Below are positions 18,574 through 26,135 of a stretch of DNA of 64,000 nucleotides, one piece after another. Every line of letters starts with the position of its first letter. Position 1 is the stretch's first letter. The stretch is from Zavarzinia marina (lineage in GTDB: Bacteria > Pseudomonadota > Alphaproteobacteria > Zavarziniales > Zavarziniaceae), in the NCBI RefSeq assembly GCF_021568905.1, contig NZ_JAKGSB010000001.1:372001-436000 (forward strand), in the 5' to 3' direction. The notes beneath the pieces were generated by a model. The model was not told the origin of the DNA and made no database searches. It saw only the letters and a list, made by a program, of their open reading frames with translations. A program made the translations under genes and the position numbers.

Positions 18574-19497
18574 ATGAGCCTGGCACCGCCCGCCGCCCCG
18601 ATCGGATCGGCTTCCCCCCTCGATCGGCGACAGGACGCCGGCGCCGGCATCCTGTGGATGGTGCTGGCGGTCGGCATCTTCTCGGTCATGGACACGCTGG
18701 CGAAATGGCAGGCCGAGACCTATCACGTCGCGCAGCTCATCTTCTTCCGGTCGTTCTTCGGGCTGATGGTGCTGCTGCCGTTCCTGATGCGGGGCAGGGG
18801 CGTCCTGGTCAAGCTGCGCAGTCGGCAGATCGGGCTGCATATCGTGCGCAGCTTCTTCGGTCTCGCCGCGCTCTTCGCCTTCTTCCAGTCGGTCCGCTAT
18901 CTCGAACTGGCGGACGCGGTGGTGCTGTCCTTCGCCAGCCCGCTGTTCCTGACCGGGCTTTCGGTCCTGCTGCTCGGCGAGCACGTGGGGTGGCGGCGCT
19001 GGGCCGCCATCCTGGTCGGCTTCGTCGGTGTTCTCGTCATGATGCAGCCGGGCGGCGATCTCTTTACCCTATATGCGCTGCTGCCGCTGGCGGGCGCCCT
19101 GGCCTATGCCGTCGTCGGCATCTTCATCCGGGTTCTGGCCAGGACCGAGGAGACGGTGACCATCGTCTTCTATTTCGGGCTGTTCGCCACCCTGGCGACG
19201 GCCGTGATGCTGCCCTTCGTCTGGATCGCGCCGCGCGACGCCATGGACTGGGTCGCCCAGATCGCCATCGGCGTCTGCGGCGGATTCGCCCAGATGGCGA
19301 TGACCAATGCCTTCTCGCGCGCGCCCCTCGCCGTGGTCGCGCCCTTCGACTATACGGCGATCATCTGGTCGGTCATGTTCGGCTATGTCGTCTGGGGTGA
19401 CATGCCCGCCTTGACCACCTGGGCGGGTACCGGGATCGTGGTCGCCAGCGGTCTCTACATTCTTCACCGCGAGACACGCCGCCGCCCGCCGGGCTGA
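18574..19497 (+). CDS. EamA-family (DMT) transporter
   Basis: A 307-residue inner-membrane protein with about ten hydrophobic helices arranged as two EamA repeats, as in drug/metabolite exporters such as RhaT- or RarD-like proteins. [14 protein letters not shown] in the first half and the [14 protein letters not shown] turn are typical. The substrate cannot be inferred. It follows parC on the same strand but beyond the hairpin array, so it probably has its own promoter. Confidence 0.88.
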   Translation: MSLAPPAAPIGSASPLDRRQDAGAGILWMVLAVGIFSVMDTLAKWQAETYHVAQLIFFRSFFGLMVLLPFLMRGRGVLVKLRSRQIGLHIVRSFFGLAALFAFFQSVRYLELADAVVLSFASPLFLTGLSVLLLGEHVGWRRWAAILVGFVGVLVMMQPGGDLFTLYALLPLAGALAYAVVGIFIRVLARTEETVTIVFYFGLFATLATAVMLPFVWIAPRDAMDWVAQIAIGVCGGFAQMAMTNAFSRAPLAVVAPFDYTAIIWSVMFGYVVWGDMPALTTWAGTGIVVASGLYILHRETRRRPPG

Positions 19498-19577
19498 CAC
19501 CAAAGCTTAAAAAAACTGCAAACTCCCAGTCACCGCGCCTTGATATCGAACCTCAAGCAGCGGGTGCGGAGTACGAA

Positions 19578-20429
19578 ATGGCGGCGGCGATCGAGGTCAA
19601 GGGCCTGACGAAGACGTTCGGCGGCGGGCGCAAGGCGCTCGACGGCGTGGATCTGACGATCCAGCGCGGCGAGATGGTCGCCCTGATCGGTGCTTCGGGA
19701 TCCGGCAAATCGACCTTGATGCGCCATATCGGCGGCCTCGTCGCCGGCGACCGCAAGAGTGCCTCGTCGGGCAGCATCACGGTCCATGGCCGCAAGGTCC
19801 AGGCCTCGGGCAAGATGGGTTCCGACATCCGCGACATCCGCGGCGGCATCGGCTTCGTGTTCCAGCAGTTCGGCCTCGTCAACCGCATGAGCGTGCTGAC
19901 CAACACGCTGGCCGGCGCCCTCGGCCGGCTGCCGGCCTGGCGCACCCTGTTCAAGCTCTTCCCGCAGGAGGATCGCGATCTCGCGCTCGTGTCCCTGCAG
20001 CGCGTCGGCGTCGCCGACTGGGCGTTCGAACGCGCCGGCGACCTCTCGGGCGGACAGCAGCAGCGCGTCGCCATCGCCCGCGCCCTCGTCCAGAAGGCAC
20101 CGGTGCTGATGGCGGACGAGCCCATCGCCTCGCTCGATCCGGCGTCGTCGCAGAATGTCATGGAAATCCTGCAGCGGGTGAACGCGGAGGACGGCATCAC
20201 CGTCGTCGTCACCCTGCACCAGGTCGACTACGCGGTGAAATACTGCCCGCGTACCGTCGCGCTTCGCAGCGGCAAGGTCGTCTATGACGGCCCTTCCGCG
20301 GCGCTGACGCCGCAACTCCTGGCCGAGCTCTATGCCGGCGACAAGGAGGCGGCGGCCGCCCTCTGGGGCACTTCGCTGGAACAGAACGCGGACAGTCTCG
20401 AGCACAAGCTCGCGACCGGCCTGTCGTAA
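19578..20429 (+). CDS. phnC: phosphonate/phosphite-type ABC transporter ATPase
   Basis: The 283-residue ATPase has Walker [10 protein letters not shown] (38-46), the [15 protein letters not shown] signature, Walker B VLMADEP and an unusual switch region TLHQVDYA. The [17 protein letters not shown]-loop region is typical of PhnC. It energises import of phosphonates or related reduced phosphorus compounds with PhnD and PhnE. No C-P lyase genes lie nearby, so the substrate could also be phosphite. An AT-rich run (19505-19520) lies upstream; no clear PhoB box is seen. Its C-terminal tail extends about 30 residues past the usual end. Confidence 0.9.
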   Translation: MAAAIEVKGLTKTFGGGRKALDGVDLTIQRGEMVALIGASGSGKSTLMRHIGGLVAGDRKSASSGSITVHGRKVQASGKMGSDIRDIRGGIGFVFQQFGLVNRMSVLTNTLAGALGRLPAWRTLFKLFPQEDRDLALVSLQRVGVADWAFERAGDLSGGQQQRVAIARALVQKAPVLMADEPIASLDPASSQNVMEILQRVNAEDGITVVVTLHQVDYAVKYCPRTVALRSGKVVYDGPSAALTPQLLAELYAGDKEAAAALWGTSLEQNADSLEHKLATGLS

Positions 20430-20443
20430 TGTAACTGGTTACA
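20430..20443. promoter_or_regulatory. 14-bp palindrome between phnC and phnD
   Basis: TGTAAC-TG-GTTACA is a perfect 6-bp inverted repeat with a 2-base centre, beginning at the base after the phnC stop codon. It could be an operator for an internal phnD promoter or a small RNA hairpin. Confidence 0.4.
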
Positions 20444-20470
20444 ACCTCGTCAACCTCAAGGAAGCGGGTC

Positions 20471-21472
20471 ATGTTCAAGAAGACCATCGCCGCCATCGCC
20501 ATGATGGGTGCGGCGCTCGGCATCGTGCAGAAGGCCGAAGCCGCCGACGTCCTGAACTTCGGCATCATCTCGACCGAATCCTCGTCGAACCTGAAGACCG
20601 TCTGGGATCCGTTCCTGGCCGACATGGCCACCCAGACCGGCTTCGAGGTGAAGGCGTTCTTCGCCCCCGACTATGCCGGCATCATCGAAGGCATGCGCTT
20701 CAAGCAGGTCGACGTCGCCTGGTACGGCAACAAGTCGGCCATGGAAGCGGTCGACCGCGCGGGCGGCGAAATCTTCGCCCAGACCGTCGCCGCCGACGGC
20801 TCGGCCGGCTACTACAGCCATCTGATCGTCCCGACCGACAGCCCGCTGAACAGCCTCGAGGATCTGCTGAAGCACGGCGGCAGCGACCTGGTGTTCGGTT
20901 CGGGCGATCCGAACTCGACCTCGGGCACCCTGGTTCCGGGCTACTATGTCTTCGCGCTGAACAACATCGACCCGAAGACCTACTTCAAGACCGTCCTGAA
21001 CGCGAACCACGAAGCCAATGCGCTGGCCGTCGCGAACAAGCAGGTCGACATCGCCACCAACAACTCGGAAAACCTGGGTCGTCTGAAGGTGACGAAGCCG
21101 GACGCCCTCGAGAAGATCAAGGTCATCTGGACCTCGCCGATCATCCCGTCGGACCCGATCGTGTGGCGCAAGGACCTGGACGATGCCTCGAAGGAGAAGC
21201 TGAAGGCCTTCTTCCTCGGCTACGGCACCAAGCGTGACGGCTTCTCGGACGAGCAGGTCGCCAAGGAGACCGAGGTTCTGGCCGCTCTGCAGTGGGCGCC
21301 GTTCAAGGCTTCCAACGACGACCAGCTGATCCCGATCCGTCAGCTCGACCTCTTCAAGAAGAAGACCCAGATCCTGGCTGACGAAGGTCTGAGCGCGGAC
21401 GAGAAGACCAAGGCCGTGGCCGAGATCGACGCCAAGCTGAAGGCTCTCGAAGGCAAGTCGAAGACCAACTGA
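20471..21472 (+). CDS. phnD: phosphonate/phosphite ABC transporter periplasmic binding protein
   Basis: A 333-residue periplasmic substrate-binding protein. The signal peptide MFKKTIAAIAMMGAALGIVQ ends at an AEAADV cleavage site. The mature part has the PhnD features LNFGIISTESSSNLK, the PDYAGIIEGMRFKQVDVAWYGNKSA pocket region (written here in pieces: PDYAGIIEG, then QVDVAWYGN), and the SGTLVPGYYVFA hinge. AAGGAAG gives a strong ribosome site for ATG 20471. Its Lys-rich, codon-biased sequence suggests high expression. It is followed by a strong hairpin before phnE. Confidence 0.92.
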   Translation: MFKKTIAAIAMMGAALGIVQKAEAADVLNFGIISTESSSNLKTVWDPFLADMATQTGFEVKAFFAPDYAGIIEGMRFKQVDVAWYGNKSAMEAVDRAGGEIFAQTVAADGSAGYYSHLIVPTDSPLNSLEDLLKHGGSDLVFGSGDPNSTSGTLVPGYYVFALNNIDPKTYFKTVLNANHEANALAVANKQVDIATNNSENLGRLKVTKPDALEKIKVIWTSPIIPSDPIVWRKDLDDASKEKLKAFFLGYGTKRDGFSDEQVAKETEVLAALQWAPFKASNDDQLIPIRQLDLFKKKTQILADEGLSADEKTKAVAEIDAKLKALEGKSKTN

Positions 21473-21482
21473 TCGTAACGAG

Positions 21483-21513
21483 GGCGGCGCCGGAGCCATT
21501 CGGCGCCGCCTTT
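21483..21513 (+). terminator. intercistronic hairpin between phnD and phnE
   Basis: GGCGGCGCCG (21483-21492) and CGGCGCCGCC (21501-21510) form a perfect 10-bp stem with an 8-base loop, followed by TTT. Partial termination or 3'-end protection here would raise binding-protein levels relative to the permease, as is common in ABC operons. Confidence 0.6.
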
Positions 21514-21529
21514 CCGTTCGGAGGTACAC

Positions 21530-22363
21530 ATGTCCGCACCGTCCACCATCGTGATGTCGCCCGAACTCATGGAGCGCGCCCAGGCCGAGGCGCGGAAGCG
21601 GCTCTTCTCCTATATCGGCTGGGCGGCGCTGGTCGGCCTGCTGATCCTGTCCTACGGCGGTGCCGGTATCGATTTCGGCAAGCTCTGGGCCAACCGCGAC
21701 AATATCGCGACCCTGGGCTGGGACTTCATACCCGAGAATGCCGGGCGCTTCATGCAGCGCACGCCCTGGGCCTTCTACATCGGCGAGATGTGGGAGACGA
21801 TCCAGATCGCCATCTGGGGCACCGTCCTCGCGGTCATTTTCGCCGTGCCCTTCGGCCTGATGTGTTCGAGCAATGTGGCACCCTGGTGGATCGTGCAGCC
21901 GACGCGCCGGGTGATGGACTCGCTGCGCGCCATCAACGAGATCGTTTTCGCGCTGCTCTTCGTCGTCGCCGTCGGCCTCGGGCCCTTCGCCGGCACGCTG
22001 GCGCTCTTCGTCCATACCACCGGCATTCTGGCCAAACTGTTCTCCGAGGCGGTCGAGGCGATCGACCATCGCCCGGTCGAGGGCATCCGTGCCACCGGCG
22101 CTTCGTCGCTCGAGGAAATCGTCTATGGCGTCATCCCCCAGGTGATGCCGCTCTGGGTATCCTTCGCGCTCTACCGCTTCGAATCCAACGTGCGCTCGGC
22201 GGCCGTGCTCGGCATCGTCGGCGCGGGTGGCATCGGCATGGTGCTGCACGAGGAACTGCGCGCCTTCAACTATCCGACCGCCGCCGCGATCATGGTGATC
22301 ATCATCGTCGCCGTCTCGCTGCTCGACATGCTGTCGGCCCGGCTGCGCAAGTTCGCGTCGTGA
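21530..22363 (+). CDS. phnE: phosphonate/phosphite ABC transporter permease
   Basis: A 277-residue permease with about six membrane helices. The conserved cytoplasmic loop after residue 170 ([20 protein letters not shown], then IPQVMPLW) is the EAA-type coupling motif of PhnE. The helix [21 protein letters not shown] is also typical. The start at 21530 has GGAGGT upstream. A single PhnE presumably forms a homodimer with PhnC. Confidence 0.92.
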   Translation: MSAPSTIVMSPELMERAQAEARKRLFSYIGWAALVGLLILSYGGAGIDFGKLWANRDNIATLGWDFIPENAGRFMQRTPWAFYIGEMWETIQIAIWGTVLAVIFAVPFGLMCSSNVAPWWIVQPTRRVMDSLRAINEIVFALLFVVAVGLGPFAGTLALFVHTTGILAKLFSEAVEAIDHRPVEGIRATGASSLEEIVYGVIPQVMPLWVSFALYRFESNVRSAAVLGIVGAGGIGMVLHEELRAFNYPTAAAIMVIIIVAVSLLDMLSARLRKFAS

Positions 22364-22378
22364 TGCCTTAATATCGGA

Positions 22379-22410
22379 ATGTTTGTGTTAAATATTCCAA
22401 ACATCGAATT
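22379..22410 (+). promoter_or_regulatory. AT-rich inverted repeat after phnE, weak terminator or operator
   Basis: ATGTTTG (22379-22385) and CAAACAT (22398-22404) are perfect inverted repeats 12 bases apart, followed shortly by ATTTTT. The whole 22364-22420 stretch is strikingly AT-rich for this genome. It could end the phn transcript, or be a regulator site and promoter for cobA; I cannot separate these. Confidence 0.4.
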
Positions 22411-22453
22411 TTTGATGTGAGGTATTGAAGGCGAGACCGTTCGGGTGCAAATT

Positions 22454-22484
22454 ACCTCCGGCGCGGATGTTCCGCGCCGGAGGT
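22454..22484 (+). promoter_or_regulatory. perfect 14-bp hairpin sequestering the cobA Shine-Dalgarno
   Basis: ACCTCCGGCGCGGA (22454-22467) and TCCGCGCCGGAGGT (22471-22484) are perfect complements separated by TGT. The 3' arm contains GGAGG (22479-22483), exactly 7 bases before TTG 22491, the likely cobA start. As RNA the ribosome site would be fully paired, which suggests translational control. None of the conserved cobalamin-riboswitch boxes are visible. Confidence 0.65.
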
Positions 22485-22490
22485 TCCGAA

Positions 22491-23309
22491 TTGTCCGAAC
22501 TCGACTTCCTGCCCGCGTTCGAGCCCGGCTGGGTCTGGCTGGCCGGCGCCGGTCCCGGCGATCCCGCGCTGCTGACCCTCGGCGTGCATGACGCGCTGCG
22601 CCAGGCCGACGTCGTGGTGCATGATGCGCTGGTGGACGGACGGGTGCTGCGCTTCGCGCGGACCGGCGCACTGCTGGAATTCGCCGGCAAGCGGGGCGGA
22701 CGGCCGTCGTGCCGCCAGGCGGACATCACCGCGCGCCTGATCGATCTCGCCCGCCAGGGCAAGCGCGTGCTGCGCCTCAAGGGCGGCGATCCCTTCATGT
22801 TCGGCCGGGGCGGGGAAGAGGCGCAGGCATTGTCGCGCGCCGGCATTCCCTTCCGCGTGTTGCCGGGCGTCACCGCCGGCATCGGCGGCCTTGCCTATGG
22901 CGGTATTCCGGCCACGCACCGCGACTTCAATTCCGCCGTCACCTTCCTGACCGGCCATGATGCCGGCGGCGATGTGCCGGATGGTCTGGACTGGCCGGCG
23001 ATCGCCCGGGGTTCGCCAGTGATCGTGATCTACATGGGCCTCGGCAAGATCGGCCGTATCGCCGATCGCCTGATCGCCGCCGGCCGTGCGCCGGGCGAAG
23101 CGGTCGCGGTCGTCGCCGATGCCTCCCTGCCCAGCCAGCGGGTGGTGGAGACGACGCTGGCCGGCGCCGCCGAAGCGGTCGCCGCCGCCGGCATTTCGGC
23201 ACCCGCCCTGATCGTCGTCGGCGAAGTGGTGAAGCTGCGCGCCGAACTCGACTGGATGAACCGTTTCGTCGCCCCGCCGACGGATGCGGTCTCGCGGCGC
23301 CGGGCCTGA
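22491..23309 (+). CDS. cobA: uroporphyrinogen-III C-methyltransferase (SUMT)
   Basis: SUMT methylates uroporphyrinogen III twice, giving precorrin-2 for siroheme or cobalamin. From TTG 22491 the product is 272 residues beginning MSELDFLPAFEPGWVWLAGAGPGD. GAGPGDPALLTLG, LKGGDPFMFGRGGEE and the central VLPGVTAGIGGLAYGGIPATHR are the family motifs. The TTG start is chosen for its ideal GGAGG spacing; upstream in-frame starts at 22425 (TTG) and 22467 (ATG) have no good ribosome site. It stands alone, without cys or cob neighbours. Confidence 0.93.
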   Translation: MSELDFLPAFEPGWVWLAGAGPGDPALLTLGVHDALRQADVVVHDALVDGRVLRFARTGALLEFAGKRGGRPSCRQADITARLIDLARQGKRVLRLKGGDPFMFGRGGEEAQALSRAGIPFRVLPGVTAGIGGLAYGGIPATHRDFNSAVTFLTGHDAGGDVPDGLDWPAIARGSPVIVIYMGLGKIGRIADRLIAAGRAPGEAVAVVADASLPSQRVVETTLAGAAEAVAAAGISAPALIVVGEVVKLRAELDWMNRFVAPPTDAVSRRRA

Positions 23310-23312
23310 TCG

Positions 23313-23510
23313 TCAGGGCGCCTTTCGCCGTGCCGGCAGAAGCGCGAGCACGGCGCGCTTCCCGTCCGCATCCATGAAACCCCAGGCGCCGATCTCCTCG
23401 ACCGTGCGCAGGCAGCCGGTGCACTGCCGTGTCACCGGATCCAGCTGACAGACCCTGATGCAGGGGGAGGGCGGATCGCCTTCCGATCCGAAGCGTGATT
23501 TGCGCGACAT
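23313..23510 (-). CDS. DUF1289 small cysteine protein
   Basis: A 65-residue protein with the DUF1289 pattern: SPCIRVCQLDPVTRQCTGC, in which four cysteines lie in the C-x3-C and C-x2-C arrangement, followed by RTVEEIGAW. The family is short, widespread in Proteobacteria and presumed to bind metal; its function is unknown. It converges with cobA, with only 3 bases between the stops. Confidence 0.85.
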   Translation of the reverse strand: MSRKSRFGSEGDPPSPCIRVCQLDPVTRQCTGCLRTVEEIGAWGFMDADGKRAVLALLPARRKAP

Positions 23511-23591
23511 GACGGGCCCTTCCTATCAGGAAAGCAGCGCCCTGCCGATTCCGAAGCGGGGACCGGGCGCTCCGAAACGCCCCGGCCCCGG

Positions 23592-23606
23592 TTGACGCAA
23601 CGTCAA
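23592..23606. promoter_or_regulatory. 15-bp palindrome upstream of the acyl-CoA dehydrogenase pair
   Basis: TTGACG-CAA-CGTCAA is a perfect 6-bp inverted repeat with a 3-base centre. It lies just upstream of a good promoter (23618-23645). It is reminiscent of the TTGACGT-type sites I recall for MerR-family LiuR regulators of acyl-CoA catabolism, but the spacing is not identical. Confidence 0.5.
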
Positions 23607-23617
23607 GCGAAGTCCGC

Positions 23618-23645
23618 TTGATCCCGAGTTGCGCACGGCTATCAT
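23618..23645 (+). promoter_or_regulatory. promoter for the acyl-CoA dehydrogenase pair
   Basis: TTGATC (23618-23623), a 16-base spacer and TATCAT (23640-23645) match sigma-70-type -35 and -10 boxes at 4/6 and 5/6. Transcription would begin near 23652, giving a leader of about 45 bases before ATG 23696. Confidence 0.5.
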
Positions 23646-23695
23646 CGCTGCCACCAAAGCCGGCCCGACAACGGCGAAAGGTGAGGAGAGTAGTC

Positions 23696-24889
23696 ATGGA
23701 TCTTGCGTTCAGTGCGGAAGATCTCGCGTTTCAGCGCGAGGTCCGCGAATTCATCGCCGCGAATTATCCGGCGGACATCAGGGCGCGTTTCGACGCCGGC
23801 CTCGAACCCCGCAAGGAGGATTTCGTCCGCTGGCAGAAGATCCTCTACGAGAAGGGCTGGATCGCGCCGGGCTGGCCCAAGGAATATGGCGGCACCGGCT
23901 GGACCGCGACCCAGAAATACATCTTCCAGGAAGAGCTGGGCGCCGCGAACACCCCGGGCATCATTCCCTTCGGCCTCGCCATGGTCGCGCCCGTCATCTA
24001 CACCTTCGGGTCCGAGGAACAGAAGAAGCGCTTCCTGCCGGGCATCCTGTCGTCGGACGTCTGGTGGTGCCAGGGCTATTCCGAGCCCGGTTCCGGCTCC
24101 GACCTCGCCTCCCTGAAGACCAAGGCGGTGCGCCAGGGCGACAAATATATCGTCAATGGCTCCAAGACCTGGACCACCATGGCGCAATGGGCCGACTGGA
24201 TCTTCTGCCTGGTGCGCACCGACAGCACGGTGAAGCAGCAGGAAGGCATCTCGTTCCTGCTCTTCGACATGAAGTCGCCCGGCGTCACCGTCCGCCCGAT
24301 CATCACCCTCGAGGGCGGCCATGAAGTGAACGAATGCTTCTTCGACAACGTCGAGGTGCCGGTCGAGAATCTGATCGGCGAGGAAGGCATGGGCTGGACC
24401 TATGCCAAGTTCCTCCTCGGTCACGAGCGTTCGGGCATCGCCGCCGTCGCGCGCTCCAAGCGCGGCATCGCCAAGCTGAAAAAGATCGCCAATGCCGAAC
24501 AGGCCGACGGCGCGCCCCTGATCGAGGATCCGGATTTCCGCCGCAAGCTGGCGGAACTGGAGATCGATCTGACCGCCCTCGAATATACCGAGCTGCGTAC
24601 CCTGGCCCGAGAGAGCCAGGGCAAGGGGCCGGGCCCCGAATCCTCGATCCTCAAGATCAAGGGCACGGAGATCCAGCAGGCGATCACCGAAATGGCGGTC
24701 GAGGCGGCGGGCTATTACGCCTTCGCCTTCAACCGGCGCGCCATGGACGGTTCCAACGAGCCGATCATCGGCCCGGCGGCGACGGCTTTCGCGGCGCCGA
24801 GCTATTTCAACATGCGCAAGACCTCCATCTACGGCGGGTCCAACGAAATTCAGAAGAACATCATCGCCAAGATGGTGCTGGGTCTTTAA
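23696..24889 (+). CDS. acyl-CoA dehydrogenase, probable catalytic subunit of a heteromeric pair
   Basis: A 397-residue FAD-dependent acyl-CoA dehydrogenase. It has the substrate/FAD segments WWCQGYSEPGSGSDLASL and GSKTWTTMAQWAD and the C-terminal YGGSNEIQKNIIAK. The usual catalytic Glu of the C-terminal YEG motif is Gly here. Glu244 in GHERSGIA occupies the position used by isovaleryl-CoA dehydrogenase and FadE26-type enzymes, so it is the likely base (inference). ATG 23696 has GAGGAG upstream. The next gene, 16 bases on, encodes a second dehydrogenase, suggesting an alpha2beta2 enzyme like those for sterol side chains or dicarboxylates. Confidence 0.9.
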   Translation: MDLAFSAEDLAFQREVREFIAANYPADIRARFDAGLEPRKEDFVRWQKILYEKGWIAPGWPKEYGGTGWTATQKYIFQEELGAANTPGIIPFGLAMVAPVIYTFGSEEQKKRFLPGILSSDVWWCQGYSEPGSGSDLASLKTKAVRQGDKYIVNGSKTWTTMAQWADWIFCLVRTDSTVKQQEGISFLLFDMKSPGVTVRPIITLEGGHEVNECFFDNVEVPVENLIGEEGMGWTYAKFLLGHERSGIAAVARSKRGIAKLKKIANAEQADGAPLIEDPDFRRKLAELEIDLTALEYTELRTLARESQGKGPGPESSILKIKGTEIQQAITEMAVEAAGYYAFAFNRRAMDGSNEPIIGPAATAFAAPSYFNMRKTSIYGGSNEIQKNIIAKMVLGL

Positions 24890-24905
24890 GGGGCGGACGA
24901 CGACC

Positions 24906-26030
24906 ATGGACTTCAATTACAGCGACGAGCAGAAGCTGCTGATCGACAGCGTCGAACGCTTCGTCAAGGACGACTACGACTTCGACACCCGCCGCGCCAT
25001 CGTGAAATCCGAAGCGGGCTTCCGCCGCGACCTGTGGCAGCAGTTCGGCGAGCTCGGCTGGCTGGCCGTGCCTTTCTCGGAAGAGGACGGCGGCTTGGGC
25101 GGCACCCCGGTCGAAACCATGATCATCATGGAAAGCTTCGGCAAGGGCCTGGTGGTCGAGCCCTATCTCTCGACCGTCGTCATGGCCGGCGGCCTCCTGA
25201 AGCTGGGCGGCACCGCGGCCCAGAAGGAAGCGATCCTGCCGGACCTGATGGCGGGTGGCTTGATCGTCGCCGTCGGTTACGCCGAGCCGAGCTCGCGTTT
25301 CAACCTCGCCGACGTCTCGACCACGGCGAGCGCGTCGGGCGACGGCTATGTCCTCAAGGGTCACAAGTCGGTGGTGCTGCACGGCCCAATGGCCGACAAG
25401 CTCATCGTCTCCGCCCGGACGTCGGGTGATCGGCGCGATGCCGACGGTATCACCCTGTTCCTGGTCGATGCCGGTGCCGCCGGCGTCTCGCGCCAGGACT
25501 ATCCGACGGTCGACGGGCTGCGCGCCTCCGAAGTGATCCTCGAAAATGTCCAGGTCTCGGCCGCCGACATCGTCGGCCCGCTCGGCGGCGGTCTCGCCCT
25601 TCTGGATCAGGTGGTGGACGAGGCGATCGCGGCCATCTGCGCCGAGGCTGTCGGCGCCATGGAAGTGCTGCACAAGGCGACCCTGGAATATTGCCGTACC
25701 CGCGTACAGTTCGGCCAGCCGATCGGCCGCTTCCAGGTCATCCAGCACCGTCTGGTCGACATGTACATGGCCTATGAGCAGGCAAAATCCATGGCGATCA
25801 TGGCCAATCTGAAGCTGGATGCCGAGCCGGCGGAACGCCGCCGCGCGGTCTCCGCCGCCAAGGTCCAGATCGGCAAGTCGGCCCGCTTCGTCGGCCAGCA
25901 GGCCGTGCAGCTTCACGGCGGCATGGGCATGACCGACGAATTGAACGTCGGCCACTACTTCAAGCGCCTGACCATGATCGAGACCCTGTTCGGCAATACC
26001 GACTTCCACCTGAAGCGCTACGCCGCCTGA
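24906..26030 (+). CDS. acyl-CoA dehydrogenase, probable second subunit of the pair
   Basis: A 374-residue acyl-CoA dehydrogenase homologue. The fold is recognisable from YSDEQKLLIDSVERFVKDDY, the GYAEPSSRFNL flavin-region segment (shorter than usual), FGQPIGRFQVIQHRLVDM and QLHGGMGMTDELNVGHYFKRL. The C-terminal segment and the middle helix both lack a clear catalytic Glu, as expected for the non-catalytic partner in heteromeric enzymes. It follows the first dehydrogenase by 16 bases. The substrate is unknown; PimC/PimD-like and FadE-pair enzymes are the nearest types by layout. Confidence 0.88.
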   Translation: MDFNYSDEQKLLIDSVERFVKDDYDFDTRRAIVKSEAGFRRDLWQQFGELGWLAVPFSEEDGGLGGTPVETMIIMESFGKGLVVEPYLSTVVMAGGLLKLGGTAAQKEAILPDLMAGGLIVAVGYAEPSSRFNLADVSTTASASGDGYVLKGHKSVVLHGPMADKLIVSARTSGDRRDADGITLFLVDAGAAGVSRQDYPTVDGLRASEVILENVQVSAADIVGPLGGGLALLDQVVDEAIAAICAEAVGAMEVLHKATLEYCRTRVQFGQPIGRFQVIQHRLVDMYMAYEQAKSMAIMANLKLDAEPAERRRAVSAAKVQIGKSARFVGQQAVQLHGGMGMTDELNVGHYFKRLTMIETLFGNTDFHLKRYAA

Positions 26031-26056
26031 GGTTACGAGCCCTTTCCCGCGACAGA

Positions 26057-26115
26057 TCCCGGCCTGCGCCGGGATGACGGCCAAAAGGAAGTCGTCGTCC
26101 CGGCGCAGGCCGGGA
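26057..26115. repeat. inverted GTCATCCCGGC-type repeat element
   Basis: Arms at 26057-26078 and 26094-26115 are 22 bases long and complementary except for one G-T pair, around a 15-base loop. The arm core is CCCGGCCTGCGCCGGGATGAC. A relative lies at 46958-47038. The element fills the convergent gap between the dehydrogenase and the patatin genes, where it could act as a two-way terminator. Similar intergenic palindromes are common in GC-rich alphaproteobacteria. Confidence 0.75.
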
Positions 26116-26135
26116 CCTTTCAACGGAAGGGGCGC

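Noticed and set aside
15150-18695. Very long open frame on the minus strand opposite recO and parC (over 1,100 codons)
   Set aside because: Composition is Arg/Gln/His/Asp-rich with no domain; it is the antisense shadow of GC-rich recO and parC, whose products are unmistakable.
19498-19577. Pho box before phnC
   Set aside because: No repeated CTGTCAT-like heptamers with 4-base spacing could be found; only an A-rich run is present.
22364-22490. Cobalamin riboswitch before cobA
   Set aside because: The conserved B12 box and core elements are not seen; only a simple SD-pairing hairpin is present.
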